64,000 nt of DNA from Erythroxylum novogranatense (taxonomy: Eukaryota > Streptophyta > Magnoliopsida > Malpighiales > Erythroxylaceae): positions 32,443,402 to 32,507,401 of the forward strand of contig CM057230.1 in the NCBI GenBank assembly GCA_029891385.1, written 5' to 3'. Made by a program: the position numbers and the translations under genes. Shown piece by piece: positions 47,626-59,879 of this stretch. The notes under the pieces were generated by a model, which was not told the DNA's origin, ran no database searches, and was given only the letters and a program-made list of their open reading frames with translations. Numbering within the stretch: the stretch's first letter is position 1; the number at the start of each line of letters is the position of its first letter.

Positions 47626-48745
47626 TGACCTAGCTCCTCAGTTTTGGATGTGATTAAAACTGTAAAATTTGTAACTATATTTACGAATAGTTTTGATATG
47701 TATGGAATTGAATAAATAACTAGTTGTAATTATTTATAAAAATAACTAGTAGGATTACGATTAGTAAAGAAGTTCTAATTCTATGATGCTGTTTGAATTG
47801 TTTCCATCAGATCAGAATATTGGTGAGAAGAATGAGAAGCATAGGGAATTTGCTGGACAAGAGACTTGTCAAGATTAAGAAAGTCCAACATGTGATTCTC
47901 ATCTACAACAGAATAGATGCAATTGGCACCTCACATTTCACTTCATGTATCTTGGTTGGAGCTATGCTTTGCTCTTTGGTTAAGCTCAAAAAATTCTTTA
48001 AAAACTTTGTCCGCTTGCCGTGGATTCACATTTCTGGCTCACCTTTAACCTTATCTGTTCCTGTTTATAGGAAAGCTACATCATGATAACCCAACGTTTC
48101 CAAGTCGCCTCTGTGTCCATATTTGCACTCCAAAAGCCACGTCATTAGCCCCAACTTCTTCAGGGTCATTATGCTCTCACTCATCTTTCCAATTATGAAG
48201 TTGACAATCATCGCCTGCTTCAGTCTTGCACGTCGAGCACTTGTAAGAGCCATGTTCTTAGAATTTTGTTTAATGCCAGGGAATAACTTGAGCCCGGGTG
48301 AATTGTCACTTAAGACCCTCCAATTTTAAATGGCTCTCTCTTCCATTATAGCAAACTATTCTACTCCTTTCTGCATACGTCACCATTGGCAGTGGCTGAC
48401 TCTTCATGCGGCAGGTGTGACAGGAAATAGAAGGGTCTAAACACAACCATGGCTGGCAAATTTGGAAAGTGCATGCCGTTCTGTTGTGCAAGGAAATTCT
48501 CGGTAACGTCTCTTAGTATTCTGTTGGACTATATCGGAGAAAACCATTTTCAGTTTTTACACTAAAAAAAAAATAAAAAATCGGAAGGTTCTTTAGAATT
48601 AGTTCAGCTTTTATAAACAAAAGCATCAAGATTCAATGATATAGCTTAGAGATAGCAATCTGTTATTCTAATAATCTTTGGTTCTGAGTAATATTTCCTT
48701 ACTATATGTTTAAAAAATTCATATTTCAAAGGAAGCAAATGATAA

Positions 48746-50340
48746 TTGATAAATTAAGTTGTTACTCTGTTGAGAAGTTTATTTGTGGATTGAACTTGAC
48801 AAATGCTCATATAGCTTGAAGCTTTTGGGGACTTATGTGGTAGGGAATAATTGTTGGTTGGAGCATTATTGGAGATTTCAAGTCAAGGTAGGGAATTGTA
48901 AGATATGCCTTGAATTATAGTGAAATAGAATTCCAATTAAGGTGGAGAATTGTGGGATATTTTTTGAATTCTAGGGATATAAAATTTCAGTTACCTTAAG
49001 ATTATGATGAAATAGAGTTTTAATTACTTGAGGATTATGATAAAATAAAGGCTCAATGACCTTAATTTTTAGGGAAACAGAATATCAATGACTTTAGGAT
49101 TATATGGTAATACAGTTTCTCTTTAAGTAGACTTTTTACATATAATTCTATAAATATTTTGTTAAGAGTTGTGTAAGGTTGTGGGAATTTTAGTCATACT
49201 TCTCCTTATATCATCTTTCTCATAATAATAGAAGAATATGTTTCCTTGCCTGATTGGCATTATAGTTAAGGTTTGTTGTTAAGATGTCTTTACATAAGTT
49301 CAATATTGAGAAGTTCAATTAACCAAATGCACAGTGGAATTGTGAGAAGACTGGATGTTTGGTATGTTCTTTGAGTTTCGAAAAAATCTGATTTTTATGA
49401 ATGCTTTTGATAAACAAAGGTATAAGTTTTCTGGTAATGATAAACAACCTAAGGTGATAAATGGTGCGTTAACTGTGATGAAACAAAAATTACAACATAA
49501 CATCTATGTCTTAATTGGAAAGACAATAATAGGATCGGTAGATTTATCTTAATCTTCAAAGAAGAAAGAAAGTACTAAACTAAGACATATGTGGGTGAGT
49601 CATCTTGGTTAACAATGGATGGTGAAATTTCATAAGAGGAGCTTATTGAAGGATGACTAACACACGAAAAGGTAGATTTTTGTAAGTTTGTCTAGGGTAA
49701 CCTTCAAAGATTTATTTGGGGAGTGATATATGTTGGGACAAACATACGAAAAGTTCGTATCAAGTTTAATAATGAGCAGTATTGGTTTAAAGGTGAAACT
49801 AGAATAGTTTGGAATAGATGCTAAGGGGCTACAAATTTTAGTACATGAGAAAAAACAATGTCAAGAAGAAAGCATCAGGACCGTCAAGACACTACAAGAA
49901 AAATGTGAATTAGTGACGAAAATTTAGCGACAATAAGAATAAAAATATCTAAGGTACTAAAAAAAGACAGGTGACAACAGATGGATGGAGGCTCTAGATC
50001 TGGTCAAACCTTTTGAAAAAAATTTATATGTAGGAGGGTATAATTGACATTTGATAAAGTTATTACTCCTCATAAGTTTATATATAAATTGAACTTGATA
50101 AATGCTTACATAGCTTGAAACAAATTTATACTTCAGAGGACTCACATAGCTTGAAGCCATTGGAGTGTGACCTTAAGTTTATGTGAAAAAGAATATCAAT
50201 GACTTCAGGATCCTGCATAATACAATTTTACTTTAATTAGACTTCTAACATGCAACTTTATAATTGCCTTGCTAAGAGTTGTGTAATGTTGTAGGAGTTT
50301 TGGTCAGACTTTTTCTTATAAATTCTTGCGTTCTTTATTA
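48746..50340 (+). mobile_element. shrunken, old Copia element with two diverged LTRs
   Basis: Segments 48746-49240 and 50050-50340 are related in order: TTGATAAA..TTACTC, TTGAACTTGA.AAATGCT.ACATAGCTTGAA, AGAATATCAATGACTT.AGGAT and TTAAGAGTTGTGTAA.GTTGTAGGAG-like words recur in both. They look like a diverged LTR pair; the second has lost part. The roughly 800 bp between hold a gag-like start (ATG at 49284; SLHKFNIEKFN) and, after a deletion, a pre-integrase-like stretch (about 49456-49725: GALTVMKQKLQHNIYVLIGK; LRHMWVSHLG). Everything is broken by stops. No target duplication was identified. Confidence 0.55.
49889..49985 (+). mobile_element. fragment of a CACTA-type element end
   Basis: CACTACAAGAAAAATGTGAA followed by AGTGACGAAAATTTAGCGACAATAA is typical of the terminal and subterminal repeats of plant CACTA elements and their non-autonomous derivatives. 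No opposite end was found. It lies inside the old Copia relic. Confidence 0.5.
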
Positions 50341-51950
50341 TTTTTTTTATTTTTCATATATATTGCTTCGGTTTATGAGACAGTATAGCAGTTGCATCTC
50401 TAGTACGTACACTGCAGCAATGTTTTGACCCTAATGCATTTAGACTTTAAAAAAACGAATAATAATTTTACAGTACTTCCATAGTCTCCCGTCATTTTCC
50501 AGCAAGTTGTGCTCACCCATACGAAATTACTATCTGCATATTCAAGCTTTTCCATTATACCTCATTCCGCATGCTTAAGAACAGGTAATAAATTACAAAA
50601 CATGCACAGTCCCAGTGGGGCACAACCTTGACATATGATCTTGACCTTCAAGCTTAACCGTTTCAGAAATGATCGAGTTAGGAAAACAAGATTGGTTCTT
50701 CTCATTAAAGTCTAATCATTTTATGAGTTGCTCATTCCTGAGGCCTGCAAATTTTGCTGCGTGCTTTCTGGTCTATGGACACACAAGGTGTCACTTAAGT
50801 TGACCATAGTTTGCTGGGGTCGTTCTACTCAGGGCAGGTCGTAAGTCAGTTTAATCATCAAGGAATATCTCGTTTTGCTTTAGCGTTAGTTAATTAGTAG
50901 TCAGTTGTGTGATCTATTGATCGAGCCATTTTTATTTACTTTGACTTGATCTGATTTAATTTTACTCAAAATTAATAAATTAAGTTAATTTAATTTAATC
51001 GAACTTCAATTTTGGATTAAAGTTAAAGATTGATCATCAAATTTTGAATTGGCAAATCTAAAAAACAAATTCAAAATTAATCTAAAATATATATTATTTT
51101 AAAACAAATTTATTGAAAACGATGTTGTTTTTAAGGCCACCCACTCAACTTTTGAGCATGTCCTCGGAGTCAAATCTTCGAGCCGTGCGATACCGACTCT
51201 GGATAAGAATATACTTAATGGGGATAAGGTCGTTCCTATGAAACGTCATTGTATCGCATGCTTGTGTTATTTCACATTGGCCTCTCCTTCCCCTTTACCA
51301 TCACCATTCACGCGTCTCCTTCGATCACACCGTCGCCTTTGTTGACTTTTATCCTCCCCAAGTCCCGCTGGCCACCCTCACAACGTCCCCTACAATCTGC
51401 CCCACTTTTCTGAACGAGCCATATACCCTATGATCAATAGTCACATCATTCTCATCCTTAACTTTCACAGATCCTAGCTATATCGCTGACCACTTTTACA
51501 ATATGTGTATACTATTTTGTATACAATGATACATGTATCCAAAGAGTCAAATCAAGTGAAAATGTAATTCAAATTGAAAAAATGTTTCGTGATTAAGTCC
51601 TATCATTAGTCTTTAATAACATATTAAATACAAAAAGATAACATATATCATTCTTTCTCTTATTCTTTTTTAGAGAGTAGTTAAATGATGCAGAAGAACT
51701 TTAAATATTTTGTCTTGAGTTTATATTTTATTAGAAGATCAAGTGTTAGAGATTCAATGATTACTTGGATCAACTTGGTTCTTCGGATTACTAAATAATT
51801 TAAATATATAAATTATGTATTTAAAATATGTATATGTATTTTCATTTACTAGTTTGTTGCCGGTTTTTGATTTCTTTTCTTGTTTAGATTTATCTATCAG
51901 TTAATTCTTTAATGGAGAGAGAAACCTTATTCTACTGAGTCAAAGATAAA
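50341..51950. other. upstream region of the carbonic anhydrase gene
   Basis: 1.6 kb with no gene or clear repeat. The part at about 51180-51480 is less AT-rich than its surroundings and contains CCTCTCCTTCCCC-type pyrimidine runs. Frames there are short and lack known motifs. Confidence 0.4.
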
Positions 51951-51973
51951 GCGCGCTGTATGCCCATAATATT

Positions 51974-51986
51974 TAGTATATATAGA
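51974..51986 (+). promoter_or_regulatory. candidate TATA box of the carbonic anhydrase gene
   Basis: TAGTATATATAGATG at about 51974-51988 is a good plant TATA box, about 600 bp before the start codon. That would give a leader of about 570 bases. A possible leader intron (donor AAAG/GTTTGT at 52128, acceptor CCCAG ending at 52566) would shorten it to about 140. Placement is by sequence only. Confidence 0.45.
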
Positions 51987-52587
51987 TGAGTATTGTATAG
52001 CGAAGAGCTTGGTTCTCTGAGCAACAGAAAAAAGGTGCGTGATCGAAGAACTGTTTGCCTAACAGGCACTTTGATTCTCTTTCTCCAACCCAGATCATAA
52101 AAAGCAGAATCTGTCACAGAAACAAAGGTTTGTACCCTATTCTCCTTCCAGTATCTGCAACAATCCTGATCCAGATCGACCCACTCAATCATCAGTTTTG
52201 ATTAGTCTTTTCCATTGCGCCAATGCTTTTGGTCCTTTTCCATCTTTTTCCATCGCAAATTCTCAAGGACGTTTCTAGTTTCCCTGTCCACTCCTCCTAT
52301 GAACTGAATTATTTGTTTATATGAGATTTTTCCAATGATCTTCTGCATTACATCAAAAAAAGGAGCTAGTTTTCCTCGATGGGTCATATTCTGCTGCTGA
52401 GAGTGATTCAAACTGACCATCAAAATGAGATCTTTCCTTACTTATCATTAGACTCAGCTGTTATGTTTGACTCCAGATTAACAGTTCATGCTCATCCTTT
52501 AAAACCAATATTTCAAACACAGAAAATAGAAATCATCTTGGGTTTCCTTGTTTTGTGTTCTCCCAGAATTCTCAGCAAGAAAAAGAC

Positions 52588-55500
52588 ATGGCAAACGAGT
52601 CATACGAGGACGCCATTGCAGGACTCACCAATCTTCTCAGGTATATTACCTACGTCCTGAGTTTCAACTCCGTTAATTATCTTCATCGTAGTTAGATTTG
52701 ATTTTTCTGCAACTCACAAATCGCTTTCATTTATTTGGTCTTAAAATCTCTATGGATGATCTATTACCATATGTGTTCCACAATCGACGAGACATTACGC
52801 GCTTTGAGTTGGTTATTATCACCAAATGGAAACGATTTCTCGTTTTATACGGGTCCCACTTTTTGTTTCTAATGATTTAAAGCTGACCGGTTCATGATCT
52901 GTTCTTGGCATCAGAGAGAAAGCTGACCTCGGGAGCGTCGCCGCCGCAAAAATCAAGCAGATAACAGCCGAATTGGAGGCTGCCGGTTCAAAGGGGTTCA
53001 ACCCGGTTGAGAGGATCAAGTCCGGTTTCGTCCATTTCAAAACTGAGAAATTCGAGTACGTTTTGGTTTGGTTTTGTGTTTTTTACTTTCAACTTTTGAT
53101 TGTAATATGATGTGTGATGTTTTTCCTCTCAAAAATATATGCTGTGTGATGTCTGTTGGGTTTTGAATCTTCAATTTCAGTGGATGTTCCGAACTACCCC
53201 TGTCGTGTTATTCAATTGGTCTGCTGCTTATCTGAAAGTTACTTGCACTTATCAAGACAACCTTTTTACATTAACCTACGTACTGAAACTAGAAAGGCTC
53301 ATCAGTTCCAAAAGCTTTTGTAACATTAAGAGTGTAGCTTACGATTGGCATATGCCTCTTCTTTTCAGGAAAGGTCCGGACTTGTACGGTGAACTTGCCA
53401 AAGGCCAGAGCCCCAAGGTTAATATATTGATTTTAACTTTTTCTTTTAACATTTAGAGTTCCTCGGTTAGTTGGAAACAAAAAAAAGGTAAGAATTGAAA
53501 AAAAAAAGTTAGTTATATAATATGGTTGAATGAATATTATTTTTATATCTTTTTTGAGATTATATTTCATACCTTGTAATATAGAGAAGAATCATATTTT
53601 CATTATAATTTTTTATCACCATTTTGCGCTTTGATAACTAACCCTATACAACTAGTTTTCTCTGTTAGATTCAATGAGATATGCATACATAGGGTGGAGT
53701 TAAAAGGAGTTTTCATCATATTAATCTACTATTTTTACATTATGCATCTTGCTTTTTGTTCATGGATCGACTGGAAATCATATACTATTAAACTGAGGCT
53801 GCTGGTTTTATCCGTGCAGTTTTTGGTATTCGCCTGCTCAGATTCTCGAGTATGCCCTTCTCATATTCTCAATTTCCAACCAGGAGAGGCCTTTATGGTC
53901 CGAAACATTGCCAACATGGTCCCACCTTATGATCAGGTTTTTTCAATAGTGCCTCCCTAATTAGCCACTTAATATGTAGCTTGTCGCCTGCAAACACTGC
54001 TCTTTCGGGTAAATCTAACAGTAGCATTTACTTTCCTTCTGGCCCTTGTCGTTAGAAGTTTTGGAACTGAGATTAAGATTCTGGAACGTCAGCTGTTTAA
54101 TAAATAATGTTAGTGGGACATCTGGATTGACACATTGGTTTAGACTTATCTGCCTGATTTTTTTCCTCCTTTCAGACAAAGTACTCCGGTGTGGGGGCAG
54201 CCGTTGAATATGCGGTCTTGCATCTTAAGGTACTTATCTTTTCGCCCCCCTTTGTGACGTTTACTTTTGCCACGTCTAAAAGCATAGCTACATTAGATTT
54301 ATTCTTAGACATGTAGTGGCACCTCCATGTTCAGTAACGGACGACGAAGTGCGTCTAATCTTCGTTCATGCCCTACACGCCTTTGTCCGTAGTGGCTGAA
54401 ATGACTCAAAACCACCTCATATTGCTTTTATGCCCATTTCAACTCGTTTTGTAACACCTAACTCGGTCCAGTAGTTTGGTAAGATGAAATCATATATATT
54501 GTTATCCAACTTCACGAACTACTAGTCAACAACTAGACCTTGTCTCATCCCAATCTATTCTGGTAAATATTAAGTTGATAAATTGTTATATTATCTGAAG
54601 TGGACTCGATGCCAATACTTACTATTCTCATGGATCTGAACTCAGGTAGAGAACATTGTGGTCATTGGCCATAGTCGCTGTGGAGGTATAAAGGGCCTCA
54701 TGTCTATCCCAGATGATGGGACCACTTCCAGGCAAGTCTTTAACCCTATTAGAGCAAGCGGGAATACATATATTAAGCATTATTCATAGTTTTTGTAGCC
54801 TTCAAGGACTTGAAGGATATGTTTATTCATCCTTCAATGCCCTGTTATAGACTTATAGGATTGCTCTTCTCACTGGTTGAAGTGTCTACTTCAGATCATC
54901 TTTATTTTGCTAGATGTGTAGGGACTAGCTAGTAAGCAATAATACGTATTATTTCTTAGTGGTGCCATATTCTTGGAGGAATCTGAAAAGCCTAGGAAAG
55001 CAAGAATAGTTTCAATCTTTAAGTTTCCTTCACATGGTACCTGCTTTCCTGTTCCAATCATATTTTAACTTAATTGGGATGAATTGAGAAGGCGACAAGG
55101 ATCCATTTCTTGTTTCTTCTATAGCTCAACATTAAAATAGTTGGAAACAAATAAATAACGGTAAAAAAAAAACAAATGTCGGCAACTATTTAAGTAACGT
55201 TTTGATTTCACTTTTATTTTTGTATTGTAGTTTTAAAACTTGTTTAATTTTTAATATTAATATAGTTATATTTTTATCGCTAATAATAATTATATATAAG
55301 ATAAAATTTAAAATAATAAATTTATTTTACTCTCTTATATAATATTATTAATATATTATTAATAAAAATTATTTTATTTTATTAAAATACATAATTTAAA
55401 ATTAAAATTTCATTTAAAATTAATATTTATTAAATCAAATTTTATTTGAAATTTATATGTTTGAAGATATTTTAAATTTAATTTTATTTATTGGTAATTA

Positions 55501-56996
55501 TTAAATTAATTTAATAAAAATTAAATAAATTTATTAGGCAAAATTAAATTATTCATAATTTATAGTAATAATTAAAATTTGTTAATTAAATATATAATAT
55601 TAAATTAAATTATTAATAGTTCTTATTAATTAATTAATTAATTATATAGTTAATAGTAAATCAGATTATAAAAATAGAAATCGAAAAAACACTTTTATGA
55701 TTTTCATAATTTTAAAAATTGGAAGAAACTAAAACTAAAAAGACAAAAAAAAACTGAAAATAAGAACAAAAATTAAAAATAAATATGTGAGAATCTTAAC
55801 AGTCTTTCTTAGTCTTTTTTTTTTTGGGTACAATCTTTCTTTCTTAGTCATTAAGAGTACCTAAAACGGGCCAATTCCAACGTTAGTGGTGGAATGATAA
55901 CTAGTGGCCTGATCAATTTTTGTGCAATTTATGATTATTTCACATTTTAGTAATATAATGCTTTTCTTGTCTGGTGCATATGACCACTTTAACTATAAGA
56001 AGGTCAATGCAACTCTTTAATAATATGCTACTTTCTGTGAAATAATGCAGTGACTTCATTGAACAATGGGTGAAAATCTGTTCAACAGCAAAGTCCAAGG
56101 TGAAAACAGAATGCAATAGTTTAACTTTCGAAGAGCAATGCTACACCTGCGAGAAGGCAAGTTGCTGGCTAACCCTCAATATTAAATTGAAGTTATTTAG
56201 GTTAAGAAAAGGAACAAAAAAGTTAGGATCCAAGGTGACCTTTTCTTCTGGACCTTATGTCAATGTTTGAAAGGTACAACTAAACCCATCAGGTTCTTGC
56301 TGGCCATGTGACACATAGCACAAGGAACAAGCTGGCTTGCATCAGCTAAGGAAGCACAGAAATCGCAGTTCTGAATTTAATAATTATCCGGTCATTTTAA
56401 GGGATTAGTTAAAATGGGTTTGCTTGGAGAGTCCCGTTATTGATCACTATAATATAAAGGGGGGATTTTTTTAAATATAATTGCAGTTTATGATATATAT
56501 ATTTAACAATGTCAGAGTTGAGAGACCAAGTGAATCGATATCGATTATGGTTTCAACTTGAATTAATCGCTTAGAGACTTTGGAACTTCTAACTCCGAAT
56601 GTGCAGTAGGGTGAAAAGCAGAATATGATGTACCAGAAAGTAAATACAAGAAACAGAAGATGGTAGCAGGAAAGTTTTTTAAGTCGTGTTCTTGGCAATC
56701 AAAAAACACCTTCAAAATTCAGCCTTCTATTGAGCATTTTATCTTTGCGCTTCATTCCTGTTATTTGAATTCTAAATGTTTGCTGAAGTGATTAAACGTT
56801 AATAACTTTTTCCTTTTTTAACTCAATGCAGGAGTCTGTGAATGTGTCACTTGGAAACCTATTGACATATCCATTTGTGAGAGAGGCTGTAGTGAAGAAC
56901 ACTCTTGCCCTGAAAGGTGCACACTACGATTTTGTGAAAGGAAGTTTTGAGCTGTGGGATCTTGATTTCAACATCATACCCTCTGTTGTCGCATGA
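52588..56996 (+). CDS. beta-carbonic anhydrase (8 coding exons, 256 aa)
   Basis: Catalyses reversible hydration of CO2 to bicarbonate with one zinc ion. Exons: 52588-52640, 52915-53055, 53369-53417, 53820-53936, 54176-54229, 54646-54731, 56051-56156, 56832-56996; 771 nt, frame kept at every junction. The zinc site is complete: Cys87 with the Asp89-Arg91 pair in FACSDSRVC, and His147 and Cys150 in IGHSRCGGI. Other family motifs are [63 protein letters not shown] and [16 protein letters not shown]. The length fits plant cytosolic or membrane-linked forms, and no transit peptide is encoded in this first exon; an upstream alternative first exon for a plastid form is not excluded. Introns 6 and 7 begin with GC. 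Polyadenylation may use the AATCAATAATAG region near 57062. Every residue expected for activity is present, so it is probably expressed and functional. Confidence 0.95.
55150..55790 (-). repeat. very AT-rich dispersed repeat, copy 2, inside intron 6 of the carbonic anhydrase gene
   Basis: Reverse complement of this segment runs parallel to 47223-47625, sharing AAATTATGAATAATTTAATTTT, TTTAAAATATCTTCAA and ACATATAAATTT in order. It makes up about half of the 1.3 kb intron 6, by far the longest intron of the gene. No terminal repeats or target duplication are obvious. Confidence 0.6.
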
Positions 56997-57192
56997 GCAA
57001 GAAGGATTGCCTTTTTCCCTCTTCCCTAACTTCTCTTTTCAGTGTTCGTTGTTTGTCCCCTAATCAATAATAGCACTTCGACAATGAAAGTCTTTTCAGA
57101 ATTTTGGAAATAAGTGCCTGATGCATTTTTCCTTAAAATAATAGAGATCGTTGGATTTCTTTGAACTGATTGTTTTTTTAAATTAAAAAATA

Positions 57193-58819
57193 TTGATTAA
57201 CATCGCAAGGTACATCTTGTTAATTGGGCGGAGGTGTGTAAATAAAAAAAGATTGGGGGACTTGGGCTTAGGCCGAATACACTATACTAATGATGCTCTA
57301 CTCATGAAACTTGGTTGGGGGTTGCTCTCTAAGCCTTCTGCTCGTTGGGTACAAACCCTTCGCGCCAGATACTATTTTGACCCATTCTATCTTCCTGAAA
57401 TGCTGGAATGTAGAGGAGCATCATCGGTTTGGCGCGACATTTCTACCACATGGAACTTTGTACTTGCAGGTATCAGATGGCGAATAAGAAATGGAAAAGC
57501 GATTTACTTCTGACTTGATGATCCCTTGGCTTTATTAATGCTCAACCCCATTCCGGAAGGCCTTTTACTTGCACCGGTGACCGAGTTTGCAACCACAGCC
57601 GGGGGCTGGTGTTGGGAACTATTCCAGCACCTCCTTCCCTCCTCCGTATGTACGACCATTGCTAGTATACTACCTCCGCGTGCTGAGTTTGATGATGATC
57701 GAGTGATATGGGGCCCCAATCCTAAGGGGTCCTTTTCCACAGCCTCTGCCTATGAATTGATTGAAAATCTCGGAGATACCGGTGATAGTCATTTATGGAA
57801 TATGATATGAAAGTGGCAAGGACCGCAACGCATCCGGTCGTTTTTATGGCTCCTTGTCAAGGGTAACCTTTTGACTAATCAATAGTGCGTTTATCGACAT
57901 CTTGCTACGGATGTGGGATGTCCCCATTGTGGACATCCTGAGACTGCTCTTCATGTTATTAGAGATTGTCTTTGAGTGCAACAATTTTGGCATCAGTTTC
58001 TCCCACATATCGATATGAAGTTGTTCTTCAGTTTTACTCCTTAGGCATGGATAAGTTCAAACCTCTCTCGGCAGGATGTAGTCAATGGTTTCCAATGGCC
58101 CCTTTTATATGGGATGTCTTGCTGGTTCTTGTGGATTTGGAGCAATAAATGTGTTTTTGAGCCCGATTTATCCTGGTCAATCATTAGTAAGGTGATGGTA
58201 CAAGACTTTGCATCTCAGATTGAGCAAGCGAATACGGGTTTTCTCCCAAGCAGTTGGGAGTTCCCCTATTACTAGAACCCGAGCTATTGGGTGGGATAAA
58301 CCAAGTGTGGGATGGATACGATTGAACATAGATGGAGCGCAGCAAAGATCTCGTCAATATGCTGCGAGTGGTCTTCTCCGAGATAGCTCAGGTATTTGGC
58401 AAGGAGGCTTCATCCATTCTATTGGTTTTTGTTCCCCTTTGGATGCTGAACTATGGGGGGTATACTCAAGTTTGACTTTGGGATGAGATATGGGTTATCG
58501 GCGACTTGAATTAGAAGTTAATTCTTTGGAGATCATCAATATTCTCTCCTCTTCCAGTATGATGTATAATACTTCACTCACTCAAGCTATTCAGGCATTA
58601 TTAACACGATCCTGTACGGATCGCATGCGACATGTTTTTCGTGAAGGAAATCGATGCGCAGATTGGTTAGCTTTTTATGCGACGTCATTCACCTTCGAAC
58701 TTACCTTTTTGCAGTTTCCTCCTTCGGGATGTCTTACTTTCCTCTTAGAGGACATGTGTGGGGTTTTAACTCCTAAGCCCTTAGGCCCTGCTTTCTTTCC
58801 TTATTAAAAGAAAAAAAAA
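57193..58819 (+). pseudogene. 5'-truncated L1-like LINE (RT end, zf-RVT, RNase H)
   Basis: 57193-57513 encodes the end of ORF2 reverse transcriptase (KKRLGDLGLGRIHYTNDALL; KLGWGLLSKPSARWVQTLRA). 57526-57990 holds the zf-RVT part (CPHCGHPETALHVIRDC). 58280-58807 holds a plant-type RNase H (GWIRLNIDGA; DAELWGVYSSLTLG; LELEVNSLEIINIL; HVFREGNRCADWLAF). Stops at about 57511, 57808, 57884, 57973 and 58484 break the frame. A poly(A)-like run (58806-58819) closes it. The endonuclease and most of RT are missing, as in a copy truncated during target-primed reverse transcription. It starts about 200 bp after the carbonic anhydrase stop codon. Confidence 0.9.
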
Positions 58820-59316
58820 TGTTACACCTAAATAACCAGTCCCCCACAATCCCAACGTTTCTTAGAACTGATTGTTAAAATCATTATCAAATGCGAATAT
58901 GAAATCCCTGGAGCATGATGTCAGATTTCTTCGGCAGTTAATTGCAATTTTTTGGTAAATCTAAAATAAAATGATCTAGTAAAATACATGGTGCCGTTGC
59001 AGATAAAACACTCCGTGATCTACACAACATGTAAGAACAAAGATAATGCACCTTTACTATAAACTCAAGCTTGTACTAAGTTTTTATTATACAAAATAAG
59101 AAGGAATTAGAAAAAGAATTTTTGCTACTCTTGTCAATTGGCTAGTCCAAGTTAGATAATTGGAACAAAATGTCACTTAAACTCAAGAGTAAAGAATCTA
59201 TTTTGTTTAATTTGGACATATTTATGTTTAATATAAGTAGACTTGCAATAATAAAAGGTTAAAGGAAACATAGCACCCACAAATTACACCAATTAAAGAG
59301 TTCAATTGAAAGGATC
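58820..59316. other. AT-rich spacer
   Basis: No frame, repeat or element end that I can support is visible between the LINE poly(A) run and the fold-back MITE. Confidence 0.4.
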
Positions 59317-59574
59317 CATATGATTTTAGCTATTGAGGCTGGGCCAGTTGCTGTACGAGGGTGGTGATTTCAGTTCAAGTAATTGTGTTTATATGCTCTG
59401 TACCAAATCGGTTAATTATAGTTTGTGTCATAATTATTTAAAGTCATTGTGTGTTTGTGTGTGTTGTGTGTGTGTGTGTGTGTGTAATTTGGTACATAAT
59501 ATATAAACACAATTACTTGAATGAAATCACCACCTCAGACAAAGAATCGCCCACCTTAATAGCTCAAATCATAT
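59317..59574. mobile_element. fold-back MITE with (GT)n at its apex
   Basis: Two arms of about 90 bp are inverted repeats: left 59317-59410 (ATATGATTTTAGCTATTGAG; GGTGGTGATTTCAGTTCAAG; TAATTGTGTTTATAT; GTACCAAAT), right 59488-59574 (their reverse complements with scattered changes). The loop holds GTGTGTTTGTGTGTG and a (TG)n run (59447-59486). A (TA)n run directly follows the right end. It is non-coding. Confidence 0.8.
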
Positions 59575-59879
59575 ATATATATATATATATATGATAAAAT
59601 CCATGAAATTAATATATATTACAAATAAAATTATAATTGGATTATAATTGTGAGATTTATATTATATTTATATATTTTAAATTATTCTTGGTCATTGTTC
59701 TATTAAGATTAGATATTAATAGAGTGTAAAAAATTAATATGATTTATGTTTCTTTCGATGAAAAAGTAGTTAACCTCATAGATTAAAATATAGAAATACA
59801 TAAAAAAACTTGTGGATGCTTGTTAGAGAATAAGTTCATAATACTGACCTTATAGAGAATTCTATTTGACACATTACTT

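Noticed and set aside
47793..48253. Open frames on both strands (97 codons plus, 62 codons minus) near 48 kb
   Set aside because: No start context, splice partner or motif that I can recognise. The two overlapping frames compete, so neither can be supported as a gene.
52379..52660. 93-codon plus-strand frame overlapping the carbonic anhydrase start
   Set aside because: It is in a different frame from the true exon 1 and would run through the splice donor at 52641. It is a shadow frame.
53631..53960. 109-codon frame taken as a whole exon
   Set aside because: Only 53820-53936 is coding (bounded by GTGCAG and CAG/GTTT). The rest is intron read-through.
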